The notes beneath the pieces were generated by a model, which was not told where the DNA came from, made no database searches, and saw nothing but the letters and a program-made list of their open reading frames with translations. Below, piece after piece: positions 35,201-48,027 of a stretch of 64,000 nt of DNA. Positions within the stretch are counted from its first letter, which is position 1. Each line of letters opens with the position of its first letter. The position numbers and the translations under genes were made by a program. Origin of the DNA: Anagrus nilaparvatae (lineage: Eukaryota > Arthropoda > Insecta > Hymenoptera > Mymaridae); NCBI GenBank assembly GCA_022575985.1, contig JAKSXM010000107.1, forward strand, positions 6,572,001-6,636,000. The letters are read 5' to 3'.

Positions 35201-38200
35201 TGGGCAAAAATTATAATTAAGAGGCTTGTCACATCACAATAATATGCATTTTAAATCGCAAGAACGCGACCTACACATATATTTATTTATTAATATCTTT
35301 TGTATTTATGCCTTTAAAAAGACACACGACACATTGAGTAAATTATTTTTTATAAAAAAATTTATATAATTATTTTCGACCGTTTAAAATGCATTTTTAA
35401 TTTTTATGAAAAAATCATAGACACAAGAGAAAATGGAGATTCAAAAATCCGATTAACAGCTTTCGAATAAATACGTTTTTCATATTATAATTTATGTCTG
35501 CTTCATTATAGATTAAGAAAACAGATAAAATTTTTCATAAAAATGCACCTCTTTTTGTAAAAATACTGAGTAATAATAATTATTCTTCCAAATTATAGAC
35601 GTCTAGTATTTTTCTAAGAATTTAAAAATAATTATTATTATTATTATTCAAAAGAGTTATTTATGAATACTTAAAAAGGATTATTTTAAAGAAAAAAGTC
35701 TATCAATTATAGGAGACAGAGTTATTAAATATCGAATAATTGAAAGATTATGTCAAAACATAATAAAAAATACTTCGAATTATTGTTAGATTTTGGTATG
35801 CTTTAATTCTCTTAAATATAAACGCAAAGTCTAGAGCATAGACAAAAGGAGTCAATTACATTAAATAACATAAAAAGATTAAAAAGAAAAATTTGGAGCC
35901 ATATAAAATATTTTATGGCGTCTTTTGACTCTCCTCTGCTTCCCCTTAAAAGAACTTTATATTTTCCATTTTTTCAACGTGTAAGATTTTACACATTTAT
36001 GCAACATTTATGATCCAATTTACAATAAACCCATAATTACCTTGTGCTTATATTACCTAGAAGGCTAATAACCCTAGACTCGATACCGCTTTTACAAGCG
36101 GTGAATTTCTTGAAAATAGATAGAAACTTCAAAAAAGCTTGCCGGTTTCATATAGGATTTAGATTACAAACAACAGTTTAATTAATTTTACCACTTGTCT
36201 TGCGGTTCAGAAAAAGGCGGCATATTTGTGTAAACCAGGTTCGCCCTTAGTAACAAGTAATCTAGTTCAGAGTCATTAGCCTGAATTAGTCAAACCCAAA
36301 AATATTTTTCATTTTTTTATTTTTTTTCCGCATTGCAATATAAGTAATTTTAAATTTTTTAAAAAATTTAATAATGCAAAAAATATTTTTATTATTGTTA
36401 TTGTTAATAATTCATGTAAGCGCAGAGGTATATATAGCAATGTCCGTGAAGACTTATTATTAGACACATTATACACATACCATAGTAGAAATTGAGATAC
36501 CACTTATAATGCACTTTTCAGAAACATTTAGATGGGTTGATCCATCAAATTTTGTAAAAGTGAATTTAAAAAAAAGAAATTTTAAAAATAATAAAATTTT
36601 ACAATAACGCATTTTTACTCATTATTACTGTATAAGTTTCTGGCATGCCTGAATCATACAAAATAACATTCTGAATTTAATATTATCTGAAAAAAAACGT
36701 GATTTACAATTAGTATCAAATTTACAAAAAATTACAAATTTAAACACGCATGAGTAATTATTTCCTGAAAAAAAAGTAAATAAAATTATCTTCCACCAAA
36801 GTTACATGGATCAACCCATCTATATAATAGCAGCACTTGCGCACCTATATTAATTGAAAGTCTTTTAAAGTTTAGTTGCTCCCGAGCAGTCTTTGAAGCT
36901 AGTCATGTTGTGATTGTATCGTAAATAAAGTAGTGTACCTTACTTTACATAATATAAAAAGTAGCAACTTTAAATAAAATTCAATACTATATTATAGATA
37001 ATGTATTGGTGTGCTAAAAGAACTTCCGATGAAAGTGCAAATTTTTAATATGAGAAATCTGTGTGTTAGTGATTTAATTAATCGTGTTTTTTTCAAAATT
37101 AAATTCAAAACAATTAAAACAAAAATGAATTTTCATTTGTTTTGACAATAATAATGCATAAGTGAAAAATTGAAAAATAATGCAATAAAATTTTAAAAAT
37201 GCATTATTGATAAAAATTAAGTCTTCTGCATATTCTTTAGTTTCAGTGCCAAATATTATGATTTATTTATTATTTAAAACAATGAGAGAGCATTTTTAAT
37301 TTATTGAACTTTAATTTTTAACTTTATCGGATAAATAAAATGAAACATAAAAATATTTTATAGTTAATTTATCGTCGTTTTTTTTAAATAAATAAAAAAA
37401 ACAACGTATAATGATTTCTAGAAATCGGTGTAATATTAAATCTTCACGTAAGTTATTTTAATTATAACTTTGTTGTTTTATACCTATTCAGAAAAAAAAA
37501 ATGCAAGCAGACAAGGAATACTTGTTTCTTAAATCGATATAAATTAGTGTATACTTTTTCAGGTATTTTATAGATAAACAACTAAAATCTTACAAATTGT
37601 CACTTTTCCTTATTATCCGTTTACGGAAAAATTAATCAACTATCACCATTTTTAAATACGTACTTTTCCTAATCAGGTTATATTCTCTAAATTTAACAAA
37701 TGTTGCGAAATTTTTTTTTCTTTTTTCATCTGCAAGTTAACTATCTTAAATAAATATAGTTATAATCAAGATTTATAATGACCCTATATTTTAAGAAGAA
37801 CAAAATTCTTCTCTAATTTTCTTTTTTTGCATGGATAACAGATGCACAAGCCCATTAATGTCGATTATAAAACGCGTTAAATCGTTAAAAATGGAACGAG
37901 GTTGAATAGAGAACAAGCTCGCATTGTATATGAATGATATGTTTATAATTTCATTTGTATAAATGTGTGGATTTTTTATAAAATATACTTACGATAATCT
38001 CATTAAATAAGATATCAACTATTTACTATTTTTTTTTGCAAAAAAATTATTAAATGCTGCGTCAGCTGTACACCCACGTGCTAATTTTTGCGGGAAATTT
38101 AAAAATAATACTTCTATAATAAAATAACAATATTTGCAATAACTTTATAACTTTTATTCATAGAGATCTTGTTAACAATGTGCTTATTATTTTTATTAAC

Positions 38201-41200
38201 TTACTTACTATTAAATTAATTACAGGGATGTGCAAGACCACATCGCTGATAGATGATCCACAAACTCCAGGTTCTGATTGCAATTCCAATCCGGCCAGTG
38301 ACCCTCAAGATCTTATTAGTTCTGAGTTTATTCAAGACAACATGGACTACCAGTGGTTTATAGATTATAGGTTTGTACTTTTGATAATAAATTTATTATT
38401 GATATCTAATCAAAATTTATTCAATAGAGATGGAGGGTTACATGTTCATCCAAGTATTCTGTCCTCACTTTCTGCCTCTTATACTAAAGATGACTTAGGT
38501 TATTATGATGATCTTGCTCGTAATCTTGATGCTAATCTTGCTGAAGTTGACATGGAAAGTTTTAGAACAGCAGATATACGCTCCCTTCTTACTGCTTTAC
38601 CTGTTATGTGCACTGATCCTGTACAACATTCTGAAGTAAGTTTAATTAAGAAATGTTCAGCTTTCTATTTTATTTGAATCATTCAATAACATAAAAATAT
38701 TGATTTGAGCACCATAATGCTTGATAACATAAAATTACATTTATATATAACTCTTTAATAACAGTTTAACTACCAACGTGAACGGTATGCTAGTATGTCT
38801 AGCTCCGTTATGGAGAAGTTTGACATCACTTCCTCCATTAATCCTCCAGCCACTAGTCAGGTATGACTGATATCCTTACTGCAGACAAATCCTTTTGACG
38901 CTTTTTTTGTTCCACTTATAAACACTAGCTTTTTATCATACACAAAAAAATGTGGGTTTTTTGCTAAGAAATAAAATAACTTTATACGCCACTTATTATA
39001 AGAAGACACACATTAATTGTTTTAAGAGGTTTTGAATTATTTTGCTCTTAAAAATTTAGCTTTACAGTTCATACTTATAAGCAGAAAAATTTCTTATGGA
39101 TGCTTCGTTATACCTAATTTTTTTAATTATATTATAATTAATTTTTCATGAAATGCTTCAATAAATAAATAATCTTATGTCAGTTTTACTTTAATTATAA
39201 TTTTATAATATATATATTTAATATATATTTGTACTAACAACACGCATGTTGAAATTTTAAAATTGAAATTAAGTTTTGTATTTTTTTTAATTACTAATAG
39301 TATATAAAAATCTTTAAAATTTTTTAGGGTGAAGATTCGGCATGTTCTACTACTGATACTATATCGATTTGCAAATCATCATTATTATTTTCTCCAGTCA
39401 AAGAAACTCCAGTTTTACCTTCTGGAGGTAGTTATAGTGTGGATTCCTTAGATTGCGAAGATATGCTTATAACATGTCAAACAAATAATAAAAATAATTA
39501 CACTATAGCATTTGAAGGTAGTATGACTATGTATTCAGATAGCTCTCAAGATTTTGGTAATACAGAAAAACAAAAAGGAAATAATGTTCAAGAATCATTA
39601 AATACTAAGAATTTAAATTTAAAAAATATGTTAGACTTATCCATGGCTCGTTCTGATTCTAAAATTTATACTACATGGAGTAATCTTAAGCATGTTTCTA
39701 TCGATAATAAGAAAATAACTCGTCATCCATCTGGTAATAATAATACCATACCAAATTTCATGCATTCAACTGAAAATCCAAATTTTAATACCAATAAAAA
39801 CAAAAGTCAGAGCCTTCCAGATTTAATAAAAAGCCAAGAAGTAGAGAGAATGGAAATACCGCTAAATTTTTCTGTCGATTCTGGAGAATCAAGTAGCCGT
39901 TCTGGTCGCTTACATAGTTCTGGTTTTTCAATGTCTCGTTCAATAAATGAAGAAAACTCAGATAGTGTGGGGAATACATTATCTGGAAAAAAGTTACAAA
40001 ATATGAGTTTGGTTAAACTCTTCATGAAACAAAAGAGTATGAGTACAGAAGGAATGAGTCTTACATTAGATCAAGCAGACAGTGAAAGTGAAACTGGTTG
40101 GCCCACAAGTAATAGCGACAGTGGAACTCATACTAACACTCAAATTCATCATCCAAATTTTATTAATTCTACCCAAAATAATGATTTAGCAATTAAGTGG
40201 GTAAAAACTGATAATAATATAAAAAATGTACCAAAACTTTCAATTCACTCAACATCTTTAGAGGACATTTCTAATGCGTCAAAATCTGTTTCAACGGAAA
40301 CTCAAAGTAAATTACATAAACCAGAAATTAAAACAACAGGAATCCAAGTAAAAACTGAAGTAGAAGATAATAGTGTGCAAACATCATTAATATATTCACT
40401 TTCTAATGACAAAGAATCAAAATCAGAGAAACCAGTTTATGTCATTTACCCAAATTATGTACTTCCAGATTTATCATTTCTTAATTCAATGGACAACAAA
40501 TTTGATAATATTGCATTAAAACCTCAAGTATTTGATAAACGCTATAGTAGAAGTAGCAGACCTTTTTCATGCAATGATGTAGATTCACTTAAGCAACGTG
40601 GATTTTCTCATGTCAAAGATTGGGAATCTCTAACGTTTTTATTACCAGTAGAATACAAAAAAATATTGCAAACAGTACCTGAAGCATCAGAACACATACA
40701 ATTAGGGGAAGAAACAAGAAAACCTTTGTTTTGTTTAACTCCACCAATGCAACATAGAAAGCGTACAATAAATGATGTTTTACCAACAAACATATCATCT
40801 AGCAGTAGTTCTAATAGCACTCATCCCTCTTCCGGATATAGAGGCTCTTCTACTATACTTAGCGACTCATCTTCAAATCAACAGAACTCTAGCAACAACA
40901 TTCTTGTAAGCATTTAACTTTTTTTTTTGAACATGTTTAATTTTGATAACTGATTTTTTCTTGTTTTAAACTTTTAGCAAGGTAATCCGCTTTATCTGTA
41001 TAGATACGATAGTATGAGTTCAGAAACAAGTTTAATGGGTCAAGATAAAATCAACTCAAGTCGACAAACTCAGAAAACTAATGGGTCAAATTTACTTAAG
41101 AGATCAAACGTTATGCAAAATGATTGCGGAGCCCCACCAAGGCCTCCTTTGCCTCGTAGCATTCTCCGCAAAAATCGTGTTTCATCTAACAAAAGATGCA

Positions 41201-43550
41201 GCATGTTTGAAATGGGTCAAGTTAAGGAAATAAATAACAAACATTTGCAAGAAAATAAAAGGATGTCATTACAAGAGCCATATTATATGAATAACGATCT
41301 TCATTTAATGAGAAATGGTGGAATTATAGATTCTGAAAAAGACATTGATGAAGTTGAAGAAAAACTACAAAGAAGTAAAAGTAAGTTAATTTTAAACATT
41401 ATAATTAACACTGTTTAATTGTATCGTGAATTTTTAGCTGGAAAATTAAAAAGTATGGAAAATGAAGATTTAGATAGTAGTGGAGAAGACATTAGACAAT
41501 TGGAAGAATTTTTACGTAGAAGTGGGTTTTCTTCTCATAGTAGTGACAGCGAAGGAAGTGAACTTGAAAATAATATGAAATTACAATCTTGCGTTAAGAG
41601 GTTTTTAGCTTTAAAAATGAATCATGATATCACAAGAATGATGGATTTGGCTGATTCTCAAAAAAAAACCGTTAGTTTCGCTGTTAGTGGAAAACTTAAT
41701 TATCAAAAAGATAAGGTATATTATATTAATATATAAAATATATAAAATATTATTCTAAAATTTTTAGCTAATAAAATGTATACTTTTAGTTAACAACACC
41801 AAATACTAATGAACAAATTGATAATAATTTTGAATTGAAGTATTTAGATTTGGAAGAGAAAAAAAGTAAGTTAATAAATGAAAGATTTGACTTAAAAATA
41901 CTTAAAAAAAACTTTTTTTTAGAAATAGTTCAGTCTGTAAATAAAGCAACCAATATTATAATGAAGTTTTGGCATGGAGAACGACCAACTTACAATCAAA
42001 AACCAAACAATGAGATGAATGAATGTTCTCAGCTTTGTTTAAGTAATTTATGCCCAGCTTTGTATGCTGTTATGTCAGATGGGCTAAAACCAAATCTTAA
42101 TTCAGCATTTGGTCCAATATCAAACAGTGTATGGCATGTTGTTGAAGCTTCATCTCAGCAGGGACCGCTTACAAAAACCTTAAATGATTTGGTTCAAAAG
42201 ATTAATGCTGATGATTTTATGACCGAAGGAATGCTTAAATTTAATGCATTCATTTTCGGCCTATTAAAGTAAGTTAATTAAAATTTGTTAATTATTTGTA
42301 AAAGTATACAGTGTTCTTAATGTTAATTTTCATTTTTAGCTTGAAAGCTCTTGATGCTTGGTTTGCTTACTTGTGCACAAGAGAATCAATATTACGTAAA
42401 CATTATTACACAAACAGTATTTTTGTTGAAGCTTTGTCATGTGAAAGTACTCGAGAAGTAGTAAATGCATTTTTGAAAATTCTTCACCCGTTAGTTTTTT
42501 GTCCATTTCAATTGGATTTACTTTATCAGTATAGACAACTTCATAACAGTTTTGGTCAAGGATCAACTTTAAATTTAGAAACGAATGGAAAGAAACCTCG
42601 ACCACGTTCATGCATTCTTTTTGATTCATCAAATAATGACAAAATCATAGAGGAATCGGAAACTAATAAGCGATGGAGTCATATTCCTCTAAGTGGAAAT
42701 TTTCATATTTTTGATAGATTAAATGATTCTGAAGATTATACCGACAGTCTTGAACACTCGCCAATGATTTCTAAGGCTAGTCCAAAAAGATCAGTTACTG
42801 GAAAACATCAAAAGTCTAAAAAAGAAGATGAAATATTAAACACAGATTTCAGAAAACTAAAAGAAAAATGGGAGCATTTTGGAAGAGATGATAATGTTAC
42901 CAATGAGCAAATACCTCTGACTTTGCCTCTTTCACCTACAAGGACGCAAGTAAATACTTCTAAGTCAAAGATTCCTAGACCTTTAACATCACCTATACGA
43001 GTGCCATTAAACATTTCGACCCCTCAAGGAAAGCCAGCAAAATCACCAAGTAGCATACCATCATTAAAAAATAAAATAATAAAAAAATCAAACACTTTCT
43101 GCAAAGATTCTCCTAGGCGAACTAGTCGTCTCGATCAAGAAAACAGTAGCGTACCCCGTAATCATTTAACAAGACCAAGCTCATTGCCATATAAAACTTT
43201 TAGTGCAAACACTAAAGATAGAAATATTACTTCACCACATCGTAGAGCAGCTTCAACATCTATACCTAGACCATCTTCAGCCGGGGCTCCTAGAAATATT
43301 CCAACAAAAAATGCACCAAAGTAAGTACTTTTATAAATATTAAAATATTGAAAAGCTAAAATAAAAAAATTCTTGCAGAGTCGTAAAAACCCTTACAAGT
43401 AAACCAGAATCAGAGAATGGTCATTTGTCTTTTGGAGAAGGTGAGAAACTTAAAGTAATTTTAGAAGTTGATAGTAAGTGGCTTCTTTGCTCAAAAGGCG
43501 AAAGAAAAGGTTTGGTACCAAGAAATTGTATAAGGATAGTTCAAACTTAG
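23275..43550 (+). CDS. RUSC: RUN and SH3 domain protein, RUSC family (12 coding exons)
   Basis: Exons: 23275-23280, 27423-27471, 38226-38370, 38428-38635, 38765-38860, 39328-40905, 40978-41380, 41438-41715, 41790-41865, 41923-42268, 42340-43320, 43379-43550; 1445 residues, all phases consistent. The N-terminal two thirds is Ser/Asn-rich and probably disordered, with a proline patch PPRPPLPRSIL near the middle. A RUN domain lies at about 950-1132 (ALYAVMSDGLKPN, KALDAWFAYLCTRES, HPLVFCPFQLDLLYQYRQL). A C-terminal SH3 ends the protein (LSFGEGEKLKVI, WLLCSKGERKGLVPRN) and lacks the usual ALYDY motif, as in vertebrate RUSC1/2. RUSC proteins link vesicle carriers (AP-4 cargo, Rab1) to the cytoskeleton; that role is inferred. 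The body of the gene is secure. The first two exons rest on splice fit and the start context CAAAAATGAAC. Confidence 0.85.
25853..26010. mobile_element. hAT-like MITE fragment
   Basis: Begins CAGTGGCGAATCCAG and ends CTAAATCCGTCTCTG, which is an imperfect inverted match (reverse CAGAGACGGATTTAG). Pairs of the form CAGTGGCGGATCCAG are common termini of short hAT-type elements in insects. There are C/G homopolymers just inside both ends (GGGGGG, CCACCCCCC). About 158 bp, noncoding. No clear 8-bp target duplication is visible. Confidence 0.55.
26017..26246. mobile_element. TA-flanked palindromic MITE with CACGTGA ends
   Basis: The left terminus AGGGTTTTCGGGTTGGTCAC(GTGA) matches the inverted right terminus (TCAC)GTGACCAGCCCGAAATACCT with few mismatches, with TA on both sides. 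The element closes on a perfect hairpin: arms 26110-26130 and 26133-26153 (AAAGAATACTCGAGGAAAAC and complement) with a two-base loop. Sub-arms GGCGTGGTCTTAC and TGGAAGACCACGTC also pair. TA flanks suggest a Tc1/mariner-type MITE. Noncoding. Confidence 0.8.
28000..28560. repeat. Degenerate tandem repeats of about 120-130 bp
   Basis: Three or four diverged units share phrases such as CTGAAATTCGTGATCAGTGA, CGAAATTCGTGATCAACGAC, and CTGGGCACTGAAAGCGCGAA with its variant CTGGACACTGAAAGTGCGAA. The wording resembles the repeats at 6900-7200, so the two arrays may be relatives. Noncoding, inside the second RUSC intron. Confidence 0.6.
29905..30369. mobile_element. TTAA-flanked MITE with GAGGGCTG termini
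   Basis: About 465 bp from GAGGGCTGCTTGTCAGCCAT to ATGGCTGACATCCAGCCCTC, with TTAA at 29901-29904 and 30370-30373. The inverted arms run about 180 bp each (shared ACCAATCAGAGACT/AGTCTCTGATTGGT, GGCCACCAAAATACGGCTTT and complement, TCTACATAAAATGAAAAA and complement). TTAA duplication suggests a piggyBac-type or similar transposase in trans. No coding frame. Confidence 0.85.
31290..31510. repeat. Dispersed repeat, copy A
   Basis: Shares order and wording with 34370-34610: GCCGCAAGCGAAGCA or similar, GGTTAGCAGAATTCC, TTGCTCAAACAATTGTAAAT, AACTTGAAACTTAAAGAAA. It contains small inverted motifs around TTAGCCGCAAGCG and GGTTAGC. No terminal structure or protein is identified. Confidence 0.5.
34370..34610. 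repeat. Dispersed repeat, copy B
   Basis: Diverged relative of 31290-31510. It contains the local inverted pairs TGCCGTTAGCGGAATT / AATTCCGTTAACGGCA and CGTTTTCCAAACG, then TGCTCAAACGATTGCCAATG and ACTTGAAACGTAAGGAAAAC. The short frame on the minus strand here is not recognisable as a protein. Confidence 0.5.
36529..36822. mobile_element. MITE with perfect 17-bp TAGATGGGTTGATCCAT ends
   Basis: TAGATGGGTTGATCCAT at 36529-36545 and its exact complement ATGGATCAACCCATCTA at 36806-36822 enclose about 260 bp of AT-rich noncoding DNA. The outermost TA pairs may be the target duplication of a Tc1/mariner-type element, giving 15-bp inverted ends. Confidence 0.75.
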
Positions 43551-43607
43551 CAAATAGAAGGAGAAAAAAGTTTTGTAAAGGGACCTCGCTAAAATAAGTG
43601 GTGTGTA

Positions 43608-43613
43608 AATAAA
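43608..43613 (+). terminator. Candidate polyadenylation signal for RUSC
   Basis: The first AATAAA after the RUSC stop codon, 58 bases downstream. Another lies at 44124-44129. In such AT-rich DNA a chance match is common, so use of this site is unproven. Confidence 0.35.
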
Positions 43614-45876
43614 CAAACGTACTTTAAATATGTAAAATTGTGCTCGGAGAGTTTCGTCGGAAGATGCTTTTAAATATATATTATTATGTATTAAATTTGC
43701 AATTTATTATTATAATTGATGTTATTATGTTTAAAATGTATAAGTTTAGTAATTTAAGAGAAGAAATATAGTCGCTAGTCATTTAGGCTTTTTTTGAAGA
43801 AAAAAAAAATTAAGATATGTAAATATATATAAAGCAAGAATGCAGTTTATAAAATTATGTATAAGTGTAACTGTGATGATAGACGATAAATTAGTAAGAA
43901 TGAAAAGAAATAATTTACCTTTTGTGCGAAAGAATTTTTTTTGTTTTTATTCTTTTTTTTATCTAGCGCACAATGTATGCATGTTAATTATTTTTTGTAT
44001 AAATTATTTTTAATTTCAAAACATACTAAAATATAATCTGTAAGCTGAAAAAAAAAAGTTTTTTACCGATGGCTCTTTTAGGTGTATGCTTTCGCTTGCG
44101 AAGTAAGGATTATATATAATACAAATAAATTATATCTCAAAAAATATATCTGAAAATTTTTATTTTATTTTTAACCTTTCAAGTTGATTTAAATTTATAT
44201 GCAAATTATTTATAAGCACAAAAATTTACATTAGCAAAAACAAAAAATATTCTTATAACTAATTGTATTTCTTAGCTACATTATGTAATTAACATACAGC
44301 GACAAAAACACATGGCTACATTTTTAAAAATGTATACGGCTTCAAAGTTTATTTAAATTAATTAATTGTTAGTTACAAATTTCTCACATTTTAAGTCAAA
44401 AGAAAAAAAAAATTTATTTACATTTTTTTTAAAAGTACAATGAAAATCTTATATATTATAAAGCTTACAATTATTTTGTGTAAAAAAACAACCGCTTTAA
44501 ACAATAATTCGCATCCAAGTAACAAGTGAAATATAACAATAAATTACTGTTAAAAAAAAATTTTTTTCTCTTTATTTACAGAATAAAAAGAAACGGTTAC
44601 TCAAAGCCTACTTAATTTTAGGAGAAATTTTTAATTTATAGCTATCAAATAAACAACATTACTTATCAAAATTTTAGTACAACTATAGTAATTAAGACTA
44701 CAAAGAAATTCTGACATTTTTTTGTCATAGCTTAAAAAATTACCAGATTACTTACAATTTAAGTATATCTCCAATCACTAAAAATTAAGTGGGCTTGAGC
44801 ATATTTAATTATTACATTTATATTTTTTTGTAAATCATTACCATCAATTTTTTTTTAAATTAAATTATGACTTATTAATATTAGTTGCATAAAATTTTTT
44901 TATAAATCTAAATTTAACCACATCTCTATGTACCTACTAAAAATAATAAAATACATTCCTTAAAAAATTAAAAAACTAAATATCGTTTTTAAAACTATTA
45001 AAACATCGTAACATTATTGCTGATTTAAATAAATTTTAATATCCAAGTGAAATAAAATAAATAAATTTTTAAACAACTTCAACGGCATATAATAAAAATT
45101 ATTATTATTTTTATTGACACTGGTAAAATATAAAAATTTTTCAATCTATAATTAACATCTAATTAATATTCAAACAATTTGGATGTAAACATAATAAAAA
45201 CTTTGCGGTTTAAAAAAAATCAATCAAGTTACTTTTTATAAAATTCACTTAAATATTACAATTCTCTTATAATAAAATTTAGATTGGCTACTTACACTTT
45301 GTAAGTAAAAGAAAAAAAGTAAACACTGGTATTTGAAGTAAAAATAAATTTTTTAAATCTTGGAAGACAAACAAAAGGATCAGGCAGTTATTGCTATGTC
45401 TATTTGCTTCATTTTATAAAGTATTACTAATATTAATCTTCATCTTAAGTAATTAAAAAAATTTTTGTACGCTTAATATTCTGTGATGATATTTTTCTTA
45501 TTTACATTGTTCATTAATAATGCTTTTCCTAGTTTATGGAAAATCTTTTTTTTAGAAAAAAATAATTTGTTTAAAAAATGACAATGACTAAACAACTTGT
45601 CTACCAGGTACTTTTGTATTAACTTGTTTGTGGTAAACAAAAAGTCTTACATATGAGAATATTTTTTTTTAATAAATTTTTATCAATAAGAAACAAATTG
45701 ATTGGACAATGATTTAAAAAAAGTAATTTGTTTAATAATATTTACATGATATAGAAACATTTAAATTTAATTGTTAATTTTCTTAATATCTCAGTCTTAG
45801 CAATAACATTTTATTTCACTTAAAATAATATTGTTCTCCATTGATAAAAAATTCTCTAAAAAATGATTCACTGATT
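43614..45876. other. Convergent intergenic region RUSC/put
   Basis: About 2.3 kb of AT-rich sequence between two 3' ends, presumably mostly untranslated regions. No inverted-repeat element, RNA gene or protein frame is recognised. Confidence 0.6.
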
Positions 45877-45882
45877 TTTATT
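45877..45882 (-). terminator. Candidate polyadenylation signal for put
   Basis: AATAAA on the minus strand (TTTATT on plus), about 72 bases past the put stop codon. Spacing is plausible, but base composition makes chance occurrence likely. Confidence 0.35.
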
Positions 45883-45953
45883 GCTCAAAAATTACCATTG
45901 TGCACTTTTGACCAAAAATAAAAACTGTTTATCGTAAATTACACATTGACTAC

Positions 45954-48027
45954 CTACATACTGGATTCCTTCGTGTTTATAGAGTCGTTTGTATTTTCAA
46001 CTCTTATAAGCGTCGATGCATTTAAAACTGTATTTCTATTTAAACTGGCAACTCTTTCCATCACACAGGATGCAGAGAGACGTGCTTCAGCATCATGATC
46101 CCAACATTCTTCCATTGTGTCACAGATTGCAAGAAGACCCTAAAAAATAGATAGGAAAGTTAATTGAAATTTTAAAATCATGTTTTATAAAGTTTGTTTG
46201 ATTTACTGAATGCTTTCTCCAGGTTTCTGGAATATGGGGTCGTTCTTTTTTATGAACCACTGTATCTTGCATGTCTTCAAGATTTGGATGAGAACCAACC
46301 TCTTCTTCAAAAGGTAGCCTATACTCCCCAATAGGTCCCTAGATACAAAATTGGTGACATTTTTCTTAGTTATCTGCATTCTCAAATAGAAAAAAAAATA
46401 TACTTACATCTTGAGCCGTGCATCTGGAGGCTAATTCCCATAAAACTAATCCACAAGCATACATATCAATTCGAAGAAAAGAATCTCTGGTAAAATTAAT
46501 AGCACCTTCTAAAACTTCTGGAGCCATGTAACGTCTTGTACCAACTTGTCCATGAGTATCACCACACGGTTTATCTGGATGAAAAATTAAAGCTAAGCCA
46601 AAATCTGCTATGCAGGCACTCAAGTTACTCTTTAATAGTACGTTTTTCGATTTAAAATCTCTATGTGCCACTGCTGGTTTATAGCCATCAGCTTTATTAG
46701 CAGGAATCTCTTCATGAAGATGCATGAGCCCCCTGCATTTAAATAATTATTTAAAATAACTTACATTTTTTGGGATTTGCTAAAAAAACATTAAATTTAA
46801 TAGTTATTATAAATATCGCACCTTGCCATAGACTCTGATATTCTGCACATTTCAGCCCACGTAACTACATTAGCTTTCAAATAATCGCACAAAGAACCCT
46901 TTTCATGATAAGCGGTTACAAGCCAAAATTCAGTTTGCAAATTTGATCCTCTTGTATCAAAGCCAATAAAATGTAATATATCTTCATGATCCATGTGGGG
47001 TAATTTAAAAATTTCTTGTTCAGTTAACCAAGATTGTTTGTCTTGAATAGGGAAAACTTTTACAGCAACTATTTCAGTTCTTAATTGAGCTTTCCATACA
47101 GAGCCAAACCGTCCTCTAGCCTTTATCTCTAATAGTTGAATAGATCGAATAGCAATATTCGGAGATGGCTGTGGTAATGGTCCTGGTTCAATTGTTGGTA
47201 TCTAAAAAATTTAAACAAAATTATATTTACAATGCAATTAAAATTTTTTCAATAAATTAATGATGCAAACCTCATGGAAATATCCAAGTTTTCTTTGTCG
47301 GTAACAATAAAACAACGATGTCAATACAACTATCAAAATTAACATTGGGATTGATATTGACAATACAAGCGTTAAGACTTGCTGTTGTGTATTATATACA
47401 GGTTCAACTTCTATTTAAAATTGTATTCAATGTTATTATGAATTTTAAAGATATAATGATTTTAGTTATCAAAATGTTACCTTGTAAAATATGAGGTGGT
47501 TGTGTTGGTTGCGGATCCCAAGAAAAATTTTTATTGCACATATTACCATCGCAGCAACAGAAAAAATGCGGTTTCTTTAGATCAGCAGTTTTCTCAACAC
47601 AACGATCACCATAACATTCGGAGTTATCCAAAAAACAACCCTGTGAAGTAAGTAAAATGATTTAGATATAATTTTTAAGGTGCAAAATTTTTTTTTGAGC
47701 AATTACTTTTAATTTTATGGTTGATTTTTGAGTAATCCTATCCAATTGCCAAAGTACAAAGCAATGATTACGTTTATCAGTTTCAGATGGTCCACACTCT
47801 TCTACTTCAACGCAATCATCCCTGAATTCTCCACCACATTTAGTTTCATTAAAAAATTCACAGTATGCTGAGCCTTTTACATCATGAGTCCTTACATTAC
47901 CTAAATAATTATTAACCGTTAAACATAAAATTTTCAATAGAACAAGAATTAGTTAACTTAAGTATTTATACTTACCCATGATTGTTAAAGCTAGAAACAA
48001 CATAAATAATTTTAAGCTGCTAGACAT
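45954..48027 (-). CDS. put: Punt: activin/BMP type II receptor serine/threonine kinase
   Basis: Exons: 48027-47976, 47900-47707, 47640-47481, 47410-47271, 47201-46822, 46732-46408, 46338-46207, 46139-45954; 522 residues, phases consistent. A signal peptide ([18 protein letters not shown]) precedes a cysteine-rich three-finger ectodomain ending CCCDGNMCN. One transmembrane segment lies at about 147-170, and the kinase fills about 195-490. Visible catalytic features are the VAVK lysine (about 230), HRDFKSKN (Asp about 335), DFG (about 352), APEVLEG, and the type II receptor motif [17 protein letters not shown]. It binds activin/BMP-class ligands and phosphorylates type I receptors at the plasma membrane. 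The gene is convergent with RUSC and divergent from Rcl1. A strong donor GTAAGTACT on the minus strand at 48393 suggests an upstream 5' UTR exon. Confidence 0.95.

Larger units (their letters stand above)
27472..38225. other. Second RUSC intron (10.8 kb)
   Basis: Starts GTAAGA and ends TTACAG. It holds degenerate repeats (28000-28560), a TTAA-flanked element (29905-30369), two related repeats (31290-31510 and 34370-34610), a block with GAGGCGAAGCCGAGGATGG (33165) and a TA-type element (36529-36822). The remainder is AT-rich. A GC-richer block at 30860-31140 is unidentified. No nested gene is supported. Confidence 0.6.

Noticed and set aside
46203..46385. Separate minus-strand frame inside put
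   Set aside because: It is an out-of-frame shadow of the kinase exon 46338-46207, whose correct frame reads [15 protein letters not shown].
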